Positions 1 through 7,699 of a DNA stretch of 64,000 nt are shown here, in pieces. Position 1 is the first letter of the stretch. Each line of letters starts with the position of its first letter. The notes below the pieces were generated by a model. It was not told where the DNA came from, did not search any database, and saw only the letters and a list, made by a program, of their open reading frames with translations. The stretch is from Saccharopolyspora hirsuta (GTDB lineage Bacteria > Actinomycetota > Actinomycetes > Mycobacteriales > Pseudonocardiaceae). The stretch covers positions 372,001-436,000 of the forward strand of contig NZ_VWPH01000002.1 in assembly GCF_008630535.1 (NCBI RefSeq), given 5' to 3'. The position numbers were made by a program, and so were the translations under genes.

Positions 1-1934
1 TCGGCGAGGTGCTGGAGGGCCACGCGGACCGGTACTGGATCAACGGCGCGAAGCTGGAGCCGATCGTCGAGACCGCCGAGCTCGACGAGTGGGTGCAGCG
101 GGTGCTCCGCCGCCGGGGCCGGTTGCAGCACGCGCTGCCCACGCCGATCGCCCCGCTGCTCGGCGAGGTGCTGGGCGCGGTGGAGGAGGGCGCGGACTTC
201 CAGCGGGTGCTCGCCGAGTTCGCCGCCGAGCTCCGGTCCATCGTGGAGTCCTCGGGCGCGGACGCGGTGCCCGAGGCGACCGGGGTGGACGCGGTGGCCG
301 AGGCGCGCAAGCTGCTGCACCGCGTCGCCGACCGGCTGGCCGCCCTCGCGCCACCGCGCGAGCGGTGCGACGAGCCCGCGCAGATCGGCTATTCGCTGCT
401 GGAGCGCAGCGACCAGCGGGCCGAGGTGCTCCAGCAGCTGGTGGTGCTGACCGCGCCGCTGGACGTGGGCCGGGTGCCGGGCTCGCGGATCAACCTGCTG
501 CGCGTGGTCAGCGATGAGCAGAGCCCGCTGCCGTTCGCGGCGCTGCGCCGCGGGGAAGGCGTTCCGCTGCAGATCGCGGACAAGATCCGCGGGTTGGACA
601 TCGGCAACTTCGGGGCGTTCCTGTCCGCCAAGTGGCGGGCCAACGACTGGATGTGGGGGCGGATGGACGCCGCCGCCGCGCTGGTCGGGCTGCTCGCCGA
701 CCCGGTTCGGCTGCGGCGGCACGGCGATTCGGAGGCGCTGGGCGACGCGCTGCAGGCGATCGTCAGCCGTCCGACGAAGGCCGAGCTCGGCGAGCTCGAC
801 GAGGAGCAGGCCAAGCAGTGGCGCGGCTTCCTGGCCGAGGTGTGGGCGCGGCACGCGGGCGAGGTGCGCGCCGAGCTCGACGCGCTGTTCGCCCGGCCCG
901 ACGACGAGCACCCGCTGACCGAGACCCGGAACCTGCTCACCGAGCGTCTGCAGTGGACGATCGCGGCCGAGGAGGTCCCGTACGTGGCGACGGTCGCCTC
1001 GGGCGCGGACCAGCGCGGTGGCGGACGACCGGGCACGCCCGCACCGGCGGAGCTGTCGAGCGAGGTCGAGCACTACGCCGTCGGGCGCCAGCGGTTCCCC
1101 GACCTGGGGGAGCGGCGGGCGCTGTCGCTGGCCACCCGCTTCGGGATGCTCGCCTACCGGGCCGCCCGCCCGTCGGGCCGGGGCGTGCTGCGCTGGCTCG
1201 GCCGCCGGGCGATGACGTTGATCAAACCGCTGGTGATGCTGGTCGTGTACGCCGTGGCCGCGCCGCGCCGGGCAGCGCTGCTCGGTCTGCTGGCCGCCTC
1301 AGCGGTGGCGTTCACCGGGATCGGCCAGTCGGAGCTGCAGTCGATCACCGCGTACTCGGACAGCTATTACGAGCTAAGCGGGGAGCAGACGCTCACCGCC
1401 ACGGCGATCTCCTGCCCGTACGGCGGGTGCGAGGACTTCGGCTGGTTCGCCTACGCCCCGCGCGGTGACTGGCTGGTGGTCGCGGACTTCTCGGGCAGCT
1501 CCTTCGGCCCCGGCGTGCTGATCGCGATGCTGCTGGTGGCGGTGTTCGGGGTGTGGTCGGGCAACCAGCTCGCGCGCCGCTTCGGCAGCGGGTTGGCGCG
1601 CTGGGTCCCCGCGCTGGTCATCGCGGCGGTGCTGCTCGCCGCGGAGTTCTGGCTGTTCAGCACCGGATTCCGGCTCGGCCCGCTCGGCCTGGCGCTGGCC
1701 GCGGTGCTGCTGACCTGGCCCGCGACGATCGCCTACCGGACGGGCGCCCGCATCGGGGCGACCGCCCTGACGGCGGTGGTGTTCGGCGCGGTCCTGTGGC
1801 TGACCCGACCGGACGCCTGGAGCGGCGGCAGCTGGATCCTCCTGGCGACGGTCCTCACGGCCTACGCCCACATGATCCTGCTGGGCACGGTCGACGTCCT
1901 CCCACCACGGCCGCGCCGAGCCGTCCGGCAGTGA
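1..1934 (+). CDS. Membrane protein with large cytoplasmic N-terminal part (5'-truncated by window edge)
   Basis: The frame is open from the first bases of the window, so the true start lies upstream and the first GTG here is probably internal. The visible ~640 residues split in two. Roughly the first 400 are charged, Ala/Glu/Arg/Leu-rich and helical with no motif I recognise. The rest holds about seven hydrophobic segments (near residues 404-418, 422-437, 499-517, 531-551, 556-575, 581-597 and 607-624), with a polar, probably extracellular loop between about 440 and 498. That loop has a CPYGGC cysteine pair that could form a disulfide. I do not recognise the family and assign no function. The next gene is convergent, and two palindromic repeats follow the stop. 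Confidence 0.75.
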   Translation, partial: GEVLEGHADRYWINGAKLEPIVETAELDEWVQRVLRRRGRLQHALPTPIAPLLGEVLGAVEEGADFQRVLAEFAAELRSIVESSGADAVPEATGVDAVAEARKLLHRVADRLAALAPPRERCDEPAQIGYSLLERSDQRAEVLQQLVVLTAPLDVGRVPGSRINLLRVVSDEQSPLPFAALRRGEGVPLQIADKIRGLDIGNFGAFLSAKWRANDWMWGRMDAAAALVGLLADPVRLRRHGDSEALGDALQAIVSRPTKAELGELDEEQAKQWRGFLAEVWARHAGEVRAELDALFARPDDEHPLTETRNLLTERLQWTIAAEEVPYVATVASGADQRGGGRPGTPAPAELSSEVEHYAVGRQRFPDLGERRALSLATRFGMLAYRAARPSGRGVLRWLGRRAMTLIKPLVMLVVYAVAAPRRAALLGLLAASAVAFTGIGQSELQSITAYSDSYYELSGEQTLTATAISCPYGGCEDFGWFAYAPRGDWLVVADFSGSSFGPGVLIAMLLVAVFGVWSGNQLARRFGSGLARWVPALVIAAVLLAAEFWLFSTGFRLGPLGLALAAVLLTWPATIAYRTGARIGATALTAVVFGAVLWLTRPDAWSGGSWILLATVLTAYAHMILLGTVDVLPPRPRRAVRQ

Positions 1935-1942
1935 CCGCCGCC

Positions 1943-2011
1943 GGACCGCAGTTTCAGTTGAAACTGTGGTCCCCGGGCACGGCGATCCGCAGTTTCAACT
2001 GAAACTGCGGA
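1943..2011. repeat. Pair of short palindromes, TTTCANNTGAAA family
   Basis: Two dyads lie 13 nt apart. The one at 1943-1972 has 14-nt arms (13 of 14 paired) and the one at 1986-2011 has perfect 12-nt arms. Both are centred on TTTCA-NN-TGAAA with CCGC/GCGG flanks. The same unit recurs at 22385-22445, 40091-40152 and 44422-44494. They follow the stop of the first gene and could end its transcript, but they lack T-tracts. Confidence 0.8.
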
Positions 2012-2045
2012 CTCGCGGTGTGCCGGAGGCCGGACGTGCCGGGGA

Positions 2046-2304
2046 CGTTCGCGATTTCATTGAGGTTTTTCCAACCTCGTTCTGAGTGGCGGTGCAAGTG
2101 GCGGAACCTCAGCGCCCGCCTGGACTCCGGGTGCCCTGACTTGTGTATGACCGATACACGGTGTCAGTGCCGTCCTCGCCGGAAGGAACCCCAGGGGGGT
2201 GGGCACCGTGAACCCGCGGCGGTGCCGGTTGCGAGGGTGGGTTATGCGCCTGCGGCGCATGCGGCACCTGCCGAGCGGTGCAGTTCGCCCTTCGCGGCTG
2301 CGGT
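2046..2304 (+). repeat. Dispersed intergenic repeat, copy A
   Basis: No credible gene lies here. Two blocks are shared with other intergenic regions. The block around 2054-2125, containing TTTTTCCAACCTCGTTCTG and GCGGAACCTCAGCGCCCGCC, matches the reverse strand of about 26255-26327 at roughly 80%, and 24928-24995 more weakly. The 32-nt block at 2210-2241 matches 25052-25083 with one mismatch. A small dyad (GTGTATGACCGATACAC, 2142-2158) lies between the blocks. The origin is unknown. It may be a non-autonomous mobile element remnant. Confidence 0.6.
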
Positions 2305-2317
2305 CCACGGGCAGGAT

Positions 2318-2361
2318 GCGATTTCAATGGAAATCGGACCTCTGATTTCCATTGAGATCGC
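2318..2361. repeat. Large palindrome, TTTCAATGGAAA family, overlapping a gene end
   Basis: Two 18-nt arms (2318-2335 and 2344-2361, 17 of 18 paired) flank an 8-nt loop. It belongs to the same sub-family as the palindromes at 26114-26159 and 40262-40307. It supplies the last codons and the stop of the reverse-strand spermidine-synthase-like gene and could also act as its terminator. Confidence 0.8.
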
Positions 2362-3211
2362 GTTGTTCGCGCGGGTGGCGGACGGGTGGGACCTGGCCGG
2401 TGTGGGGGTTCGCCTCGGTGATCGGGGGTGCTGTTCCGGCTACGGCGGCCAGTTGGCGCGGGGTCAGGCAGGACATCCGGTTCGCCGCCGCGGCGCCCCA
2501 CGCGTCGAGGCCTGCGCGGGGCAGGTCTCGGGTGGAGGCCACGACCACGATGTTGCCCGCGCGGCGGCGCAGCAGGACGGCGGGTTCGGCGAGGACCAGG
2601 ACGTGCGGGAACACCTCGCAGACCGAGGCGAACGCGCCCAGCGCGAACGGCAGCTCGCCGCCGTCCCAGATGTTCGCCGCGAACAGGCCGCCGGGCCGCA
2701 GGACGCGCGCGATCTCGGACAGGAACTCCACGGTGGCCAGCTCGGTTGCCACGCTGCCCGCGCGGAAGACGTCGAGCACCACGAGGTCGGCGCTGTCGTC
2801 CTGCGCATCGCGGACGCCCGCACGCCCGTCCTGCACCCGGACCTCCAGGCCCGGCACCTCGTCCAGCGCGAGGTGCTCGCGCACCAGCTCCACCAGCGGT
2901 TCGTCCAGCTCGAACGCGGTCTGCTCGGATCCCGGTCGGGTGGCGGCGACGTAGCGGGGCAGCGTGCACCCGGCGCCGCCGAGGTAGGTCGCCGACACGG
3001 CGGTGCCGGGCGGCCAGTGCCGGTCGATCGCCTGCCCGATCCAGGCGACGTACGGGAGCTTCAGGTAGGTCGGGTCGGCGAGGTCCACGAAGGACTGGGT
3101 GACGCCGTCGACGGCGACGGTCCACCCGGCGTCCCGGTGCGGGTCGGGGAGCAGCTCGGCCTCGCCGAACCAGACCGACCGCTCGACGCGGACTCGTCCC
3201 ACCGCGCTCAC
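2324..3211 (-). CDS. Spermidine synthase-like (class I SAM-type fold) protein
   Basis: At 295 residues it has the length and motif order of orphan actinobacterial spermidine-synthase-like proteins. A beta-hairpin-type N-terminus is followed by the nucleotide-binding loop TYLGGAGCTLPRY, an acidic residue after the next strand (FELDEPLVELVREHL), the DLVVLDVF strand, and a class I methyltransferase-like LRPGGLFAANIWD. True spermidine synthases have GGGDG at the loop, so polyamine synthesis should not be assumed. The start could be GTG 3211 or GTG 3202; the latter is better spaced from GGGGG. The last ten residues (LNGNQRSDFH) and the stop come from the palindromic repeat at 2318-2361, so the C-terminus has probably been altered by that repeat. 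Confidence 0.75.
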   Translation of the reverse strand: MSAVGRVRVERSVWFGEAELLPDPHRDAGWTVAVDGVTQSFVDLADPTYLKLPYVAWIGQAIDRHWPPGTAVSATYLGGAGCTLPRYVAATRPGSEQTAFELDEPLVELVREHLALDEVPGLEVRVQDGRAGVRDAQDDSADLVVLDVFRAGSVATELATVEFLSEIARVLRPGGLFAANIWDGGELPFALGAFASVCEVFPHVLVLAEPAVLLRRRAGNIVVVASTRDLPRAGLDAWGAAAANRMSCLTPRQLAAVAGTAPPITEANPHTGQVPPVRHPREQRDLNGNQRSDFH

Positions 3212-3340
3212 CCCCTGCCGAAACCCTAGCCAAGACCGGGGTTCCGCCGGATCGCGGGCTTGCGCTCAACCCGAGTTGAGCCGGGAGGCTGCGGCTGGTC
3301 CCACCGCCCGCCCGGGGCGGTGGGCGGAACGGAGGTCGGA

Positions 3341-4735
3341 ATGATTTTCGGCTCGGTGGTCGAAGCCGGTCGCGCGCTGCGCGCCGGTGCGACGACCAGC
3401 ACCGCGCTCGTCGAGGGGTGCCAGGCGGTGGCCGATGAGCTGGACGAGGCGCTCGGCGTGTACCTGACCCGCTTCCGGGAGCCCGCGCTCGCGGCGGCGC
3501 AGCGCGCCGACGAGGAGCTGGCGGCGGGGGTGGATCGCGGTCCGCTGCACGGCATCCCGCTCGGCATCAAGGATCTCATCGCCGTCGCCGAGGGGCCGAC
3601 GACCGCGCAGAGCCTGGTCCTCGGCGACTGGGGGCGCGGGGTCGACGCCGCGGTGGTGTCCCGGTTGAAGGCCGCGGGGGCGGTGATCACCGGCAAGACC
3701 ACGACCATGGAGTTCGGCTGCGGGATCCCGGACGGCACCAAGCCGTTCCCGACGCCCCGCAACCCGTGGGCCCCCGAGCGCTGGGCGGGCGGGTCGAGCT
3801 CCGGGACCGCCAGCGGCGTGGCCGCCGGCATGTTCCTCGCGGGGCTCGGCTCCGACACCGCGGGCAGCATCCGGATGCCAGCGGCGTTCTGCGGGGTCAG
3901 CGGGCTGCTGCCGACGTTCGGCCGGGTGCCGAGGTCGGGCTGCGTGCCGCTGGCGCACAGCGTCGACCGGGTCGGTCCGCTCGCGCGCACCGCGCGGGAC
4001 TGCGCGCTGCTGCTGGAGGTGATCAGCGGTGCGGACCAGGGGGATCCGGACTCGATGCGGTGGTCGTTCGAGTCGCCGGACTTCGACGCCGACCTGACCG
4101 GCCTGCGGATCGGGGTGGTGCGCGACGTGCCGGACGGGGCCGATCCCGCGCTGCCGGAGGCGTTCGACCGCGCCATCGCGGTGCTCGCCGATCTCGGGGC
4201 CGAGATCTGCGAGGTCGTCCTCCCGTACTGGTCGGAGATGGTCGCCGCGGTGGTGGTGTCGGTGACCAGCGAAGGTCTGGCGCACCACCGGGGCGACCTG
4301 CGCACCAGGTGGGGCGACTACTTCACCGCCGCCCGGGGCCTCCTCGCGGCCGGTGCGCTCGCCTCGGGTGCCGACTACGTGCAGGCGCAGCGCGCGCGGC
4401 GGTTCGCGCAGGGCGCGGTGGACGAGTTGTTCCGCGAGGTGGACGTGATCGCCTGCCCGACGGCGGTGATCGGCGCCCCGCTGCTGGCGGAGCTCGCCAA
4501 CGACGCCGGCCAGCAGGACGACGACGAGCTGTTCGCCAAGATCCGCACCCCGTACTGGAACGCCGTCGCGAACCCGGTGCTGGCCATCCCCGTCGGCGCG
4601 ACCGCCGACGGCCGTCCGCTGTCGGTCCAGCTGGCGGGCGCGGTCCGGGACGAGGCCACCGTCCTGCGGGTCGGCGCGGCCTTCCAGACCTGCACGAACT
4701 GGCACGAGAGGAGGCCCGGCCGTGTCGCTGGGTGA
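3341..4735 (+). CDS. Amidase (amidase signature family)
   Basis: The 464-residue protein carries the Ser-cisSer-Lys triad of the amidase signature family. The lysine is in GIPLGIKDL (about residue 77), the glycine/serine loop is GGSSSGTASG (about 150-156), and the likely nucleophile is the serine of SDTAGSIRMPA (about 176). Family members hydrolyse carboxamides and include GatA, AtzE, AtzF and many catabolic amidases; the substrate cannot be read here. ATG 3341 is chosen because GGAGG (3331-3335) precedes it. The next gene overlaps its end by 14 nt and encodes a small AtzG/GatC-like protein, and a drug-type exporter follows, so the three look like one transcription unit. The upstream gene is divergent, leaving 129 nt for promoters. 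Confidence 0.9.
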   Translation: MIFGSVVEAGRALRAGATTSTALVEGCQAVADELDEALGVYLTRFREPALAAAQRADEELAAGVDRGPLHGIPLGIKDLIAVAEGPTTAQSLVLGDWGRGVDAAVVSRLKAAGAVITGKTTTMEFGCGIPDGTKPFPTPRNPWAPERWAGGSSSGTASGVAAGMFLAGLGSDTAGSIRMPAAFCGVSGLLPTFGRVPRSGCVPLAHSVDRVGPLARTARDCALLLEVISGADQGDPDSMRWSFESPDFDADLTGLRIGVVRDVPDGADPALPEAFDRAIAVLADLGAEICEVVLPYWSEMVAAVVVSVTSEGLAHHRGDLRTRWGDYFTAARGLLAAGALASGADYVQAQRARRFAQGAVDELFREVDVIACPTAVIGAPLLAELANDAGQQDDDELFAKIRTPYWNAVANPVLAIPVGATADGRPLSVQLAGAVRDEATVLRVGAAFQTCTNWHERRPGRVAG

Positions 4736-4910
4736 TCGGGAACTGCACCGGAGGGTCGAGGAGCTGCTCGCCGCGGCGGGCCTCCCGGCCGACGAGAGCG
4801 AGAAGCGCGGGCTGGCGTCGGCCTACCGCGCTCGGCTCGCCGCGATCGAGTCCCTGCACGCCATGCCCGTCCCGCGCGAGGTCGGGCCTCGGCCGCACCG
4901 CCATGACTGA
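4722..4910 (+). CDS. Small AtzG/GatC-like amidase partner (62 aa)
   Basis: The GTG start lies inside the amidase gene and the stop overlaps a possible transporter start, which suggests translational coupling. The protein is two helices and a Pro/Arg tail. Its length, amphipathic character (LHRRVEELLAAAGLPADE) and position directly after an amidase resemble AtzG and GatC-type subunits, small proteins that wrap around and stabilise an amidase. This is inference from size and context. Sequence similarity in such short helical proteins is weak evidence, and a plain hypothetical protein cannot be excluded. Confidence 0.6.
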   Translation: MSLGDRELHRRVEELLAAAGLPADESEKRGLASAYRARLAAIESLHAMPVPREVGPRPHRHD

Positions 4911-4920
4911 GGGGAAACAG

Positions 4921-6396
4921 GTGGACGCGCAACGGAAATCAGCCGCGGTGGTGCTCGCGCTCGCGTGCGCCGGGGCGTTCGTGGTGATCCTGGACGCCAC
5001 GATCGTCTCCGTCGCGCTGCCCGCGATCCGCGCCGAGCTGGGGTTCACCGACGCGACGCTGCCGTGGGTGGTCAACGCCTACACCCTCGCCTTCGCGGGG
5101 CTCCTGCTGCTGGGGGGACGGCTGTCGGACGTGATCGGCCAGCGCCGGATGTTCGTGCTCGGCATGGGTTTGTTCACGCTGGCCCGCGCGGCGGGCGGAC
5201 TGGCCGTGTCGGCCGAGCTGCTGCTGGCCGCGCGAGCTGTGCAGGGCGTCGGCGGAGCGCTGCTGATGCCGGTGACGCTCTCGCTGCTGACCACGACGTT
5301 CACCGATCCCGCGAAGCGCGCGCGGATGCTGGGTGCCTGGAGCGCGGTGGGCGCGGCCGGTGCGGCGTCGGGGCCGGTGCTCGGCGGGCTGCTGACCCAG
5401 TGGGCGGGCTGGCGATGGGTGTTCTTCGTGACCGTGCCGATCGGGGTGCTGGCGGTCGTTGTCGCCTGGGCGGTGCTGCCGTCGCGGCCGGGCGGTGCGG
5501 AGCGGCCGCGCCTGGACGTGCTCGGTGCTGTGCTGGTCACGGCGGGCCTGGTCGGCATCGTCTACGCGGTGATGCACTCCTCCGAGGCAGCCTGGGCGGA
5601 GGTATCGGTGTGGTCGCCGCTGCTGGCGGGGCTCGTGGTGCTGGGCGTCTTCCTGGTGCACCAGTCAAGGTGGTCTCGGGAGCCGCTGGTGCCGCTCGGC
5701 CTCTTCCGGCAGCGCTCGGTCAGCAGCGGCAACGTGGTGATGTTGTTGCTGGGGCTGGGTTTCTTCGCCAGCCCGATCCTGCTGTCGCTGTACCTGCAGG
5801 ACGTGCACGGCTACTCGCCGCTGGGCGCCGGGCTCGGCTACCTGCCGATCGGGGCGGCGCAGTTCGCCGGAGCGCAGGTCGCGGGCTCGCTGTCGGTGCG
5901 GTTGGGCGTGCGCCGGGCGGCGGCGCTGAGCTGCCTGCTCGGCGCCGCGGGCCTGGCCTGCATCGCGCTGCTCACCGGGGTGCACGCCTCGTACGCGACC
6001 TCGGTGATGCTGCCGGGCCTGGTCTTCGGGTTCGGCACGACCGCGGCGTTCACCCCGATCACGATGGGCGCGACCAGCGGGGTCCCGGCGCACCAGAACG
6101 GCCTGGCCGCGGGACTGCTGAACACGGTCCGCCAGACCAGCGGCGCGATCGGGCTGGCTGCGCTGAGCGTGCTGTCCGCGGCGGCGGCCGCGTCGTGGCG
6201 GAGCGCGCACCCCGGTGACGAGCTCGACGCGCTGGCGCACGGCTACACCGCGGCGTTCTCCGCCTCGGCGGTGTGCGTCGCGGTCGCGGGGATCATCGCC
6301 GCCGCGGCGATGCCCGGGATGTCGGTCTCGGCGCGGAAACCCGGGCAGCGCTCGGGATCTTCGGGGGAGTGGCAGCCGAGCAGCCGGTCCAGGTAG
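4921..6396 (+). CDS. DHA2-family major facilitator (drug:H+ antiporter type)
   Basis: The 491-residue, mostly hydrophobic protein shows the signatures of the 14-helix EmrB/QacA group: LDATIVSVALPAI in helix 1, GGRLSDVIGQRRMFV after helix 2, and AGWRWVFFVTVPIG near helix 6. Such proteins export drugs, metabolites or siderophores by proton antiport. GTG 4921 has a well-spaced AGGGG at 4910-4914, whereas ATG 4903 has none; the two differ by six residues. It follows the amidase pair closely. The last 154 nt overlap the 3' end of the opposing MerR gene, so its hydrophilic tail (about the last 30 residues) shares DNA with the regulator. MerR control of the exporter is plausible but not shown. Confidence 0.88.
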   Translation: MDAQRKSAAVVLALACAGAFVVILDATIVSVALPAIRAELGFTDATLPWVVNAYTLAFAGLLLLGGRLSDVIGQRRMFVLGMGLFTLARAAGGLAVSAELLLAARAVQGVGGALLMPVTLSLLTTTFTDPAKRARMLGAWSAVGAAGAASGPVLGGLLTQWAGWRWVFFVTVPIGVLAVVVAWAVLPSRPGGAERPRLDVLGAVLVTAGLVGIVYAVMHSSEAAWAEVSVWSPLLAGLVVLGVFLVHQSRWSREPLVPLGLFRQRSVSSGNVVMLLLGLGFFASPILLSLYLQDVHGYSPLGAGLGYLPIGAAQFAGAQVAGSLSVRLGVRRAAALSCLLGAAGLACIALLTGVHASYATSVMLPGLVFGFGTTAAFTPITMGATSGVPAHQNGLAAGLLNTVRQTSGAIGLAALSVLSAAAAASWRSAHPGDELDALAHGYTAAFSASAVCVAVAGIIAAAAMPGMSVSARKPGQRSGSSGEWQPSSRSR

Positions 6397-6710
6397 GCGC
6401 GGGCGCGGGTCAGCTCGGCCTGCTGCCGTTCGACCTCGCGGATCCGGGCGGCGACCTCGTCGAGCCAGGCCGGTCCGCCGGACAGCATGAGGGCGATCTG
6501 GTCCAGGCCGAACTGCCCGCTCCGGCGCCACTCCTTGATCAGGGCGATGCGGTAGAGCTGATCGGTGTCGTACCAGCGCTGCCCGCCGCGCCGGTGCGGC
6601 GCGATCAGCCCGCGCCGCTCCCAGTAGTGCAACGTCGAGACGGCCAGGTCGAAGTGGTCGGCGACGACTCGGATGGGGGTCAAGACGGTCACGGATCCAT
6701 TCGACCGCAC
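6243..6710 (-). CDS. MerR-family transcriptional regulator
   Basis: At 155 residues it has the usual MerR layout. A winged helix-turn-helix covers about residues 10-80 (TPIRVVADHFDLAVSTLHYWERRGLI, then the wing RRGGQRWYDTDQLYRI), a dimerisation coiled coil covers 85-115, and a C-terminal effector region contains CHSPEDPERC. Those two cysteines could bind a metal or thiol, but the ligand is unknown. GTG 6710 is used; GTG 6692 is an alternative that removes six residues. A DtxR/IdeR-like iron box sits 5 nt before the start. The gene runs tail-to-tail into the DHA2 exporter with a 154-nt antisense overlap, so co-transcription is impossible, but mutual antisense effects are possible. Confidence 0.88.
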   Translation of the reverse strand: MRSNGSVTVLTPIRVVADHFDLAVSTLHYWERRGLIAPHRRGGQRWYDTDQLYRIALIKEWRRSGQFGLDQIALMLSGGPAWLDEVAARIREVERQQAELTRARAYLDRLLGCHSPEDPERCPGFRAETDIPGIAAAAMIPATATHTAEAENAAV

Positions 6711-6714
6711 TCCG

Positions 6715-6733
6715 TTAAGTAAGGCAAGCCTAA
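6715..6733. promoter_or_regulatory. Candidate DtxR/IdeR iron box
   Basis: TTAAGTAAGGCAAGCCTAA matches the DtxR/IdeR consensus TTAGGTTAGGCTAACCTAA at 15 of 19 positions, including the central AGGC and CCTAA. It lies immediately upstream of the MerR gene, where a bound repressor would block transcription. It is about 190 nt from the gene to the right, so the MerR gene is the likelier target. Confidence 0.55.
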
Positions 6734-6920
6734 GTCGTCTTCGCCGCCTCCGCGCGGGCCCATCACCCGGCCGGGGATGCGGGCTGCGGCTGGGACCGAC
6801 ATGATCTCCGGGAAGCCCCCGCAGGGTAGCCTGATGGGGGAAGGGACATTGCGGCGGAATCGGGCTCGCCCGGCCACCGCCGTCCCGACCTTGGCAGCAC
6901 GTTCCACGGAGGTGTCAGCG

Positions 6921-7442
6921 GTGTCCAACCCATTCACCGGCGCCAGCCGGCCGACGCCGGGCACACCCAACCTGCCCACGCCGCCGAGCGGCTGGCCGAT
7001 CGGCTCCTACAGCACCTACGAAGAGGCGCAGCGCGCCGTGGACCACCTCGCGGACAGCGACTTCCCGGTGCAGGAGGTGACCATCGTCGGCGTCGACCTG
7101 ATGCTCGTCGAGCGGGTCACCGGGCGGCTGACCTGGGGTCGGGTGCTGGGCGGCGGTGCGGCGTCCGGCGCGTGGTTCGGCCTGCTCGTCGGCCTGATCA
7201 TGGGCATGTTCACCCCGCAGGGCAGCTGGCTCGGCCCGGTGCTGGCCGGTCTCGGCGCGGGTGTGCTGTTCGGCCTGGTCTTCGCCGCGGTCGGCTACGC
7301 CTCCACCCGGGGCCGCCGCGACTTCTCCTCGGCGAGCCAGCTGGTCGCGGGCCGCTACGACGTCCTGGCCCAACCCCGCCACGCGGAACAGGGCCGAGAC
7401 CTCCTCGCCAAGCTCGCGATGAAACCCCCACCCACCCAGTGA
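6921..7442 (+). CDS. General stress protein 17M-like membrane protein
   Basis: This is a 173-residue protein. The N-terminal ~75 residues (WPIGSYSTYEEAQRAVDHLADSDFPVQEVTIVG) match the YflT/general-stress-17M domain, a small alpha/beta fold typified by a paired 'squeeze-by-sequence, predict helix' pattern. Two glycine-rich hydrophobic segments follow (about residues 79-105 and 107-130), then a short basic cytoplasmic tail. The function of the domain is not established. GTG 6921 is preferred because GGAGG (6908-6912) lies 8 nt upstream. A strong hairpin after the stop indicates a monocistronic gene. Confidence 0.8.
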   Translation: MSNPFTGASRPTPGTPNLPTPPSGWPIGSYSTYEEAQRAVDHLADSDFPVQEVTIVGVDLMLVERVTGRLTWGRVLGGGAASGAWFGLLVGLIMGMFTPQGSWLGPVLAGLGAGVLFGLVFAAVGYASTRGRRDFSSASQLVAGRYDVLAQPRHAEQGRDLLAKLAMKPPPTQ

Positions 7443-7448
7443 CCTCGC

Positions 7449-7480
7449 CCACGCCCAGGCCCTTCGGAGCCTGGGCGTGG
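7449..7480 (+). terminator. Intrinsic terminator-like hairpin
   Basis: A perfect 12-bp stem (7449-7460 with 7469-7480) closes an 8-nt loop and is followed by TGCTTTC. It begins 7 nt after the stop of the stress-type gene and isolates it from the trehalose importer operon. Confidence 0.8.
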
Positions 7481-7573
7481 TGCTTTCAGGGGAGTGTTGC
7501 GGGGCGTTCGGGGTAGCCGGGTGTTGCCGGTTTCGTCGATTTTCACGTGTTGGCAACAAGGGGCAGCGCTGTC

Positions 7574-7602
7574 TTGCCTTGACTGATCAAGAGGCCTAGC
7601 TT
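7574..7602 (+). promoter_or_regulatory. Putative promoter of the lpqY-sugABC operon
   Basis: TTGCCT (7574-7579) and TAGCTT (7597-7602) are separated by 17 nt, a reasonable vegetative-sigma promoter about 98 nt before the first gene. Upstream, GTTGCC (7523-7528) and GGCAAC (7552-7557) form a spaced inverted repeat that could be a repressor site. This is inferred by eye. Confidence 0.4.
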
Positions 7603-7699
7603 TCCAGCACCGGCTCATCGCCGGTGGTGGCAGGCGGCGAAGCGTGGGCACCTCCCGATGCTTGGTCGTGGCTGCGACCAGCAACTGGGAGGACTGACA

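Noticed and set aside
2057..2308. Reverse-strand 83-aa frame in the intergenic repeat
   Set aside because: It is the translation of a dispersed non-coding repeat that recurs elsewhere in different frames.
4965..6218. Long reading frames overlapping the exporter and many other genes in alternative frames
   Set aside because: High GC content leaves third-frame shadows open. Products are Arg/Ala/Gly/Pro-rich without domains or ribosome sites, and the recognised proteins explain the DNA.
7579..7602. TTGACT (7579-7584) as the -35 of the trehalose operon promoter
   Set aside because: Spacing to TAGCTT is only 12 nt; TTGCCT with 17 nt fits better.
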